Part shown: positions 39,330 through 43,940 of the stretch, piece by piece
Position numbering within the stretch: position 1 is the first letter of the stretch
How the letters are laid out: each line of letters opens with the position of its first letter
IMG/VR virus record: IMGVR_UViG_3300031403_000017
Span: 1 to 43,940 of that record
Source: a virus
Direction: 5' to 3' (one strand)
DNA length: 43,940 nt
Notes under the pieces: generated by a model
Database searches by the model: none
Seen by the model: only the letters and a program-made list of their open reading frames with translations
Told to the model about the DNA's origin: nothing
Program-made: the position numbers and the translations under genes

Positions 39330-40580
39330 ATGGTACAGATATTTGAGTACAAGCCACAAGATCAACCTCTAAAGGTTTTGATCTATGGTAAATCAGGAAC
39401 AGGTAAGACCCACTTAGGATCTACTGCTCCAAGCCCGATATTCGCTTCTGCAGAAGAGGGTTTACTTGGTACTTCCAGAGAGTCCAAGATTAGTTATGCC
39501 ACTATTACTTCAGTTAAGGACCTGCAGGACCTTTTTGATTTCCTGAAAAAGGGGGAGCACTCGTTCAAGACGGTTGTCTTAGATTCTATTAGTGAGATCA
39601 ATGAGATCATCAAAGATAAACTAGAGAAAGATAACAACCGACCTATCCAGAGAGCAGATTGGATGAAAGTCCAAAAAGATATCAAAGCCGTGTTCAAGTC
39701 ATTTAAAGGATTGGACATGAATGTTATTATCATTGCTCAAGAAAAGATCGTTAGCGATGGAGAGGAGGGCACTATAAGCCAGATACTTCCATCTCTAAAT
39801 GGTAAGTCATCAACTGATATAGCTTACAGCATGGACGTAGTTGGTTACTGTTACATCGACCCAGATGGAAACTACCAAGTAACTACTAAGCCTCATGAGA
39901 AATTAATCTCTAAGTGCCGTGGTAACTTCCTAGAAGATGTCAAATCAACTGATTTCAAGGACTGGATAAAAGCACGTAACTCTATTAAGTCAGGTAAAGA
40001 AAAAGAAGTTGCTAACCATGAAGTGAAAGTTGAGCCAAAGAAGCTAGAGAAAAAGAAGGAGCTTCCCCAGCCTCCTCTTCCGAAAAAAGAAGATGAATTC
40101 GCACCTGCAGCAAAAAAAGAAGAACCTAAAAAAGTGGCTAAACCAAAAAAGAAGGAGGAGCCAAAAGTAGAAGCAGAGGTTTTACAAGAAGAAGTCCAAG
40201 ATGATATCACTACTGATCCAGGAGAACAGAAAGCAACTGCTGATCAATTCGAGAATTGGGACGAGGAAGAGGAAGTTGCACCAGTGACTGAGCCTGACCC
40301 TGAGCCGGAAGAGGAAGAAGCTGACGAGCCAGAAGTTATGATGGCTACTGCTACTGATGCTTCTAGAATGTTCTCTTTGTGGGATGAATTCTACTCTCTG
40401 TTGATGATCAAAGATCCTTCAAAAGAAAAGAGCAGCAAAGACCCTATTAGAAAAGCAACTATCAAAGGAGCTTACGGAGTTGATTCATCTAAAGACATGA
40501 GTCATGAACAAGTAATGGATTTCTGTAAAAAACTAGAAGGGAAAATATCTACGTTGACGGAGCAAGTTTCATCAAAATAA
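39330..40580 (+). CDS. Sak4-like RecA-family recombinase (AAA_24)
   Basis: A 416-residue protein. The first 220 residues form a RecA-like core of the phage Sak4/AAA_24 group: Walker A GKSGTGKT (20-27), Walker B FKTVVLDS (79-86), a polar strand MNVIIIAQEK. Sak4 proteins promote single-strand annealing together with SSB. From about 230 to 340 the protein has a long Lys/Glu/Pro-rich, then very acidic linker, and the last 80 residues form a separate helical domain (ASRMFSLWDEFYSLLM). The next gene is a RecB-like nuclease, so the two make up a phage recombination pair. Confidence 0.85.
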   Translation: MVQIFEYKPQDQPLKVLIYGKSGTGKTHLGSTAPSPIFASAEEGLLGTSRESKISYATITSVKDLQDLFDFLKKGEHSFKTVVLDSISEINEIIKDKLEKDNNRPIQRADWMKVQKDIKAVFKSFKGLDMNVIIIAQEKIVSDGEEGTISQILPSLNGKSSTDIAYSMDVVGYCYIDPDGNYQVTTKPHEKLISKCRGNFLEDVKSTDFKDWIKARNSIKSGKEKEVANHEVKVEPKKLEKKKELPQPPLPKKEDEFAPAAKKEEPKKVAKPKKKEEPKVEAEVLQEEVQDDITTDPGEQKATADQFENWDEEEEVAPVTEPDPEPEEEEADEPEVMMATATDASRMFSLWDEFYSLLMIKDPSKEKSSKDPIRKATIKGAYGVDSSKDMSHEQVMDFCKKLEGKISTLTEQVSSK

Positions 40581-40590
40581 CCCAATAAAT

Positions 40591-42204
40591 ATGTTACTTA
40601 CAGAAGAACAAAAGGCCAACTTCCCAGTTGGCCACTACTCGGCATCGGCAATCAAGACTTACTTAGAGGATAGACAGGGGTTTTTCAAACGAAACATAAG
40701 ATTCGAATTCGATCAATACACTAAGCCTGTTTTCGTTATAGGTAGAATACTCCATCACTCGCTAGAGGATTACTATAAATTTATAAAAAACAACGGTAAA
40801 CCAAGCGAGTTCGATTGGGAGAAAGTAAAAGAAATATGCTTCCTAAAGGAGACAAATACTACTAGGAACGATGATCTAATAGCGAATAATGAGAGAGATT
40901 TAGCTGATTTCGTCGAAGTATTTAAAATACCAGAGGATAGCGACGTTAGAAGCGAAAAGAGCTATGAATTATTTAAAAAAGGATTAGCATTGTACGAAGA
41001 GCGTATTACTAACCCTAGGTACGAAATAGCTAATGAACTAGTAAAGCTAGATTGGTTTAAGCACGGTAAATCACCAGAGGGTCTCTGCTCTTATTACCAA
41101 GAAAAGAAAACTGAGATAATCAAAGAGGATATGAAAACAGAGATACGATTTAACACTACTGTTGCAGACGTATCTGAAATAAAAAGAATATCATTTGATG
41201 TAATCGACTTCTACAGAGAAGAGCTTCCAAAAGATATAAAAAAAGTACTAGATGTAGAAGAGAGATATTTTACTCAGTTTACCGACCTAGAGGGCAATGA
41301 GATGCCTATTCCGTTGAAAGCCTATGTAGATCTCGTCTGGGAAGATGAAGATGATCTACTGGTTATCGAGGACCACAAAACGGTTGGCAAACCCTCAGAA
41401 GCTGGAAACCCAGGTTACGAAATCCAGGCATGCACTTACTGGTTCGTCGTTAGAGCTAAGTTTGGTAAAAACCCAGATAGAATGATCTTTAGACAGATCC
41501 TAAAAACTAAGCAAGCTTGCCCACTCAAGAAAGATGAACTAATACAGTTGCTAGAAAAAAACAAAAGACCAGTAACAAAGATAACTTTCGAAGAAACAGA
41601 AGAATCTAAATTACTCGAAAAAGATTATGAGATAGCATTAACAGGTCTTGAAACATCAGAGAAGCTAGTTTCAATGGCTTCTGAAATGAAAGCAGCAGAT
41701 ATTAAGCTACTAAGTAAAGAAATAAATGAGGAAAATTATTCGAACCCTATTATCCAGCACTTAGAGAATTACTTTGACGAGGAAGTAAAAGGTTACGATG
41801 GAGATGATATATCGGACATGATCAAGTTGATCAAGAAGTGCAAAGTAAAACGCAAATCTATGTTAGTCGAAGAGATGACCAGGTCTGCTATTAATTATGG
41901 ACTTTGGACTCCGGATCCTCAAGTGGTTCCATACGTTATCAAGTTTGATACAGCTATGATCGAAAGATTCCTAGAGATCTACCGAAGAGTGACCAAGGAG
42001 TTATCAGGTCAACCACTAGTGAGCGAAGATGGAATAGTTCAATTCTTACCAAACCCGTTTGGAATGTTCAACGGGAAGGATTCTTGGCAAGATTTCTGCG
42101 ACGAGGTAGAAGCAGGTCCTTATAATATCAATGATATTATATCCGAGCGCGATAACAGGTACGAAAACATCGAAGCAATCGACCTTGATTCAGATGATTT
42201 TTAA
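40591..42204 (+). CDS. RecB/Cas4-like PD-(D/E)XK exonuclease
   Basis: A 537-residue nuclease. The N-terminus YSASAIKTYLEDRQGFFKR (16-34) and His55 in GRILHHSLEDYY are typical of the PDDEXK_1/RecB-nuclease group; the metal site is Asp247 (AYVDLVW), Asp261 and Lys263 (VIEDHKT), and the Gln279...Tyr283 motif (EIQACTYW) follows. There are no clear iron-sulfur Cys. It likely resects DNA ends for the Sak4-like partner encoded 10 bases upstream. A second region (370-460) is helical and unassigned. Confidence 0.87.
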   Translation: MLLTEEQKANFPVGHYSASAIKTYLEDRQGFFKRNIRFEFDQYTKPVFVIGRILHHSLEDYYKFIKNNGKPSEFDWEKVKEICFLKETNTTRNDDLIANNERDLADFVEVFKIPEDSDVRSEKSYELFKKGLALYEERITNPRYEIANELVKLDWFKHGKSPEGLCSYYQEKKTEIIKEDMKTEIRFNTTVADVSEIKRISFDVIDFYREELPKDIKKVLDVEERYFTQFTDLEGNEMPIPLKAYVDLVWEDEDDLLVIEDHKTVGKPSEAGNPGYEIQACTYWFVVRAKFGKNPDRMIFRQILKTKQACPLKKDELIQLLEKNKRPVTKITFEETEESKLLEKDYEIALTGLETSEKLVSMASEMKAADIKLLSKEINEENYSNPIIQHLENYFDEEVKGYDGDDISDMIKLIKKCKVKRKSMLVEEMTRSAINYGLWTPDPQVVPYVIKFDTAMIERFLEIYRRVTKELSGQPLVSEDGIVQFLPNPFGMFNGKDSWQDFCDEVEAGPYNINDIISERDNRYENIEAIDLDSDDF

Positions 42205-42214
42205 TATAACGATA

Positions 42215-42421
42215 ATGCAACAAACTAAGTTCACATTAAGAGATATAGAGAGGCTTAAGTTAATACCCTATAAGTACAGCTCTTTACTTAAGTTCTGTAA
42301 AGAAGGGAGACTCGAGCACAGCAGGGCTGGAAAATCTGCTAACTCTAGGATCGTAGTTACGAGAGAATCTATAAACAAGTTCAATGAAAAAAGTTTCAAA
42401 GATACTAGAAATAGTTTATAA
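42215..42421 (+). CDS. Small HTH DNA-binding protein (excisionase-like)
   Basis: A 68-residue protein resembling MerR/excisionase-type winged helices: FTLRDIERLKLIPYKYSSLLKFCKEGRLEHSR contains the helix-turn-helix (in two parts), and the strand-rich SRIVVTRESINKF follows. Without an integrase nearby it is more likely a transcription regulator or replication accessory protein. I use the ATG at 42215; a longer frame from 42131 overlaps the nuclease gene. Confidence 0.65.
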   Translation: MQQTKFTLRDIERLKLIPYKYSSLLKFCKEGRLEHSRAGKSANSRIVVTRESINKFNEKSFKDTRNSL

Positions 42422-42480
42422 GTTCAATAGTTTACTTAAGGAAGGGACGCCTTATAATGAACTCAGTAAAATGCTCATTG

Positions 42481-42516
42481 CCCGTCGTCCCTAAAAGGGC
42501 GATGGGTATTTTATTA
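42481..42516 (+). terminator. Terminator before the replication gene
   Basis: CCCGTCGTCCC pairs with GGGCGATGGG across a TAAAA loop (42481-42506), with one bulged base and one G-T pair, followed by TATTTTATTAT. It separates the recombination module from the replication gene. Confidence 0.75.
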
Positions 42517-42528
42517 TAAAAACCAAAC

Positions 42529-43263
42529 ATGGCAAAAAAATCGGGAAATTTTAGGTTATACAGAAGCTTGCTTGAGTCAGATATATGGCTCAAGGAGACT
42601 TTTACTAGAGGTCAAGCTTGGGTAGATCTTATATTCTTAGCTAATTATAAAGATAGTTGCTTAAGAATAAGAGGTCAAAGGGTTCAGGTTAGTCGTGGAC
42701 AATTAGGGTACTCTAAATTGAATCTCGCAAAGCGCTGGTGCTGGTCAAGAGGCAAGCTAAATAGGTTCCTCGATGAACTAGAAACGGACCAGCAGATAAC
42801 ACAGCAGAATATGAATACTACGACAATAATAACTATAATAAATTACGAAAAGTATCAAGGAAACGATACAGCAGACGGTCTACCACCTAGTACACCAGAC
42901 GGCACAGCAGATGCACTAGCAGATAGACTACATAAAAGAAAGAGTAATAAAAGGAAAGAAAGTAAAGAAAGGAAAGAGAGCGGCGAAAAAGATTCGCCGA
43001 CACCCTCAGAGATAGCTTTATCTTTCTTTTCAAACGAGAATAGGCAGCTCGAGTTATCTGAGAAGCTTTCAGTTTCTAAGGGGATAGAACTTGAGATCTG
43101 CAAAAATGAAGTCAAGAAATTTGTTAGTTACTGGACCGAGAAGAGTAGGAGCGGAAAAAAAGTAAGATGGGAGGATCAAAAGTTTTTTGATATTGGAAAA
43201 AGAATGGGAACTTGGATGAAGAACTCCAAAATAGAATCTTCTAGTGATTTAATATTTGATTAA
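42529..43263 (+). CDS. Winged-helix replication initiation-like protein
   Basis: A 244-residue protein. The first 110 residues have the pattern of phage replication proteins with an N-terminal winged helix (FRLYRSLLESDIWLKETFTRG, then VQVSRGQLGYSKLNLAKRWCWSRGKLNRFL in parts, then TTTIITIINYEKYQ). A basic, low-complexity linker (RKSNKRKESKERKESGEK) leads to a C-terminal helical domain (VKKFVSYWTEKSRSGKKVRWEDQKFF in parts) like those that recruit helicase loaders. It may bind the phage origin, possibly within its own gene. The exact family is not identified. Confidence 0.7.
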   Translation: MAKKSGNFRLYRSLLESDIWLKETFTRGQAWVDLIFLANYKDSCLRIRGQRVQVSRGQLGYSKLNLAKRWCWSRGKLNRFLDELETDQQITQQNMNTTTIITIINYEKYQGNDTADGLPPSTPDGTADALADRLHKRKSNKRKESKERKESGEKDSPTPSEIALSFFSNENRQLELSEKLSVSKGIELEICKNEVKKFVSYWTEKSRSGKKVRWEDQKFFDIGKRMGTWMKNSKIESSSDLIFD

Positions 43264-43794
43264 ATGGATTTAATTATAAAGAACCAAAATTCGATCTCTA
43301 AGGAAGATTTATCGATCTACCATGAAGATATACCACTTTTAATGGAAAGATGCAGAGAGGTATGGTTACGTGAGAAAGATGGCAACAAACCCGTATTCTC
43401 TATCGACGCAAGTTTACTCGAAAGAGACATTGTTAGGGTTATTGTAAAAAAACCAAGAAGGTTTAGGATGAAATTCGAGGACGACCAAGGAAAGATTAGG
43501 TACAAAGTCGTCACTTGGGAGATGTCTTTGCAAATGAATAAGATAATCGAAAACGGTGGATCTATAAAAACAAAGATTAACGATAAGCTTTATTTGTTTA
43601 CTAGGTTCCAGTTTAAAGGAATGAGCGAGTTAGATACAGAATTTTTCGACGTAGAGCTCACTATTACCGATGAGGAAAAAGAAAGAAGGAGCGATATGAT
43701 TCGTAAGTTCTACTCTATGGGTAAAAACAAAGGAGTTAATTTCGATAAAGCAAACAAGGATAACATCGAACTGGTTAAACGTAAAAAAGTATAA
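43264..43794 (+). CDS. Hypothetical protein, 176 aa
   Basis: A 176-residue alpha/beta protein following the replication gene with zero spacing. It contains a basic strand (VRVIVKKPRRFRMKFEDDQG) and an acidic stretch (DVELTITDEEKERRSD). Its stop lies inside promoter element F. Likely to act with the replication protein by position only; no family recognised. Confidence 0.6.
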   Translation: MDLIIKNQNSISKEDLSIYHEDIPLLMERCREVWLREKDGNKPVFSIDASLLERDIVRVIVKKPRRFRMKFEDDQGKIRYKVVTWEMSLQMNKIIENGGSIKTKINDKLYLFTRFQFKGMSELDTEFFDVELTITDEEKERRSDMIRKFYSMGKNKGVNFDKANKDNIELVKRKKV

Positions 43795-43826
43795 TAAAAG
43801 TTTTACAATATAAAAAATATAATATA
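43783..43826 (+). promoter_or_regulatory. Palindromic promoter/operator element F
   Basis: Upstream box AAAAAAGTATAATA (43783-43796), 4-nt spacer, palindrome TTTTACAATATAAAA (43801-43815), then TATAATATA (43818-43826). The upstream box and spacing are identical to elements B and C. It begins within the last codons of the preceding gene and precedes the gene at 43868. Confidence 0.65.
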
Positions 43827-43867
43827 AAGTAGGAAATGTTAAACTAATTAAATAACTTTTTAGCAAC

Positions 43868-43940
43868 ATGGAAAAAACATTCTTTCAGGCTTTACGAGAG
43901 TTGGCTACGATGGCAGAGGGAGCAGAGATGATAACGTTTA
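43868..43940 (+). CDS. 5' end of an unidentified gene
   Basis: An open frame from the ATG at 43868 to the window edge: MEKTFFQALRELATMAEGAE... (24 residues visible, helical). It is the first gene after element F, with an A-rich leader. It does not run on in frame into base 1 of the window. Confidence 0.5.
   Translation, partial: MEKTFFQALRELATMAEGAEMITF

Noticed and set aside
42215-42421. Excisionase as evidence of lysogeny
   Set aside because: The HTH pattern fits, but there is no integrase or attachment site in the window, so the function is left open.
1-43940. Complete circular genome
   Set aside because: Joining the last bases to the first puts the gene at 43868 out of frame with the gene ending at 78 and gives an early stop; so the window is a fragment.

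Overview
The window is one continuous piece of a tailed double-stranded DNA phage (or prophage) genome. Every gene I can support is on the + strand, genes are tightly packed with frequent ATGA and TAATG overlaps, and a full set of capsid, tail and lysis genes is present. Genes have essentially no Shine-Dalgarno sequence; starts sit behind A-rich leaders such as taaaATG or aatcATG. Together with the AT-rich composition this suggests a Bacteroidota host, which is an inference. The head genes are of the Mu type (DUF935-like portal fused to a MuF domain, gpI-like protease/scaffold, gpT-like capsid protein, gp36- and gpG-like proteins), but the tail genes (tube protein, frameshifting assembly chaperones, TP901-like tape measure, distal tail and hub proteins) are those of a long non-contractile tail. 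No integrase, transposase or DNA polymerase is visible. Both ends cut through genes and do not join in frame, so this is not the whole genome.

Layout. 1-1487: small genes, one DUF6378-like. 1484-6006: an overlapping operon encoding an SGNH-fold enzyme, an alpha-glutamyl/putrescinyl thymine pyrophosphorylase-like protein, a papain/transglutaminase-like protein, a fold-type II PLP enzyme, a 46-residue ribbon-helix-helix regulator and a thymidylate synthase-family nucleotide enzyme. I read this as a DNA base hypermodification system. 6006-7555: small genes, a VRR-NUC nuclease and dUTPase. 7556-8211: 656 bases with no gene but many nested helices and long-range pairings, read as a large structured non-coding RNA of the ROOL/GOLLD type. 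8212-10995: SSB, small proteins and a PD-(D/E)XK nuclease. 10994-14331: many small genes, including a 44-bp exact repeat used as a gene leader and a duplicated gene pair, ending in a terminator. 14416-24371: packaging and head. 24441-31720: tail. 31749-36147: glycine-rich fibre/adhesin, holin-like protein and hub. 36182-38445: three or four lysis proteins, the last apparently split over two reading frames. 38448-43794: zinc ribbon proteins, a Sak4-like recombinase, a RecB-like exonuclease, a small HTH protein and a replication-type winged-helix protein.

Regulation. Six near-identical AT-rich elements built around the palindrome TTTTAC-AAA-GTAAAA lie in gene gaps at about 4917, 7024, 10994, 14354, 37379 and 43783, each in front of a gene block. 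The ribbon-helix-helix protein is encoded immediately behind the first, so it is the natural candidate to bind them. A second recurring signal, TTTAATCCCAA(C), lies 3-5 nt before the ATG of four lead genes (thymidylate synthase-like, SSB, tail chaperone, Sak4).

The points most worth follow-up are the hypermodification operon (with an Asn-to-Asp change in the synthase that predicts a cytosine-type substrate), the large structured RNA, the palindromic operator network with its small regulator, and the split endolysin.
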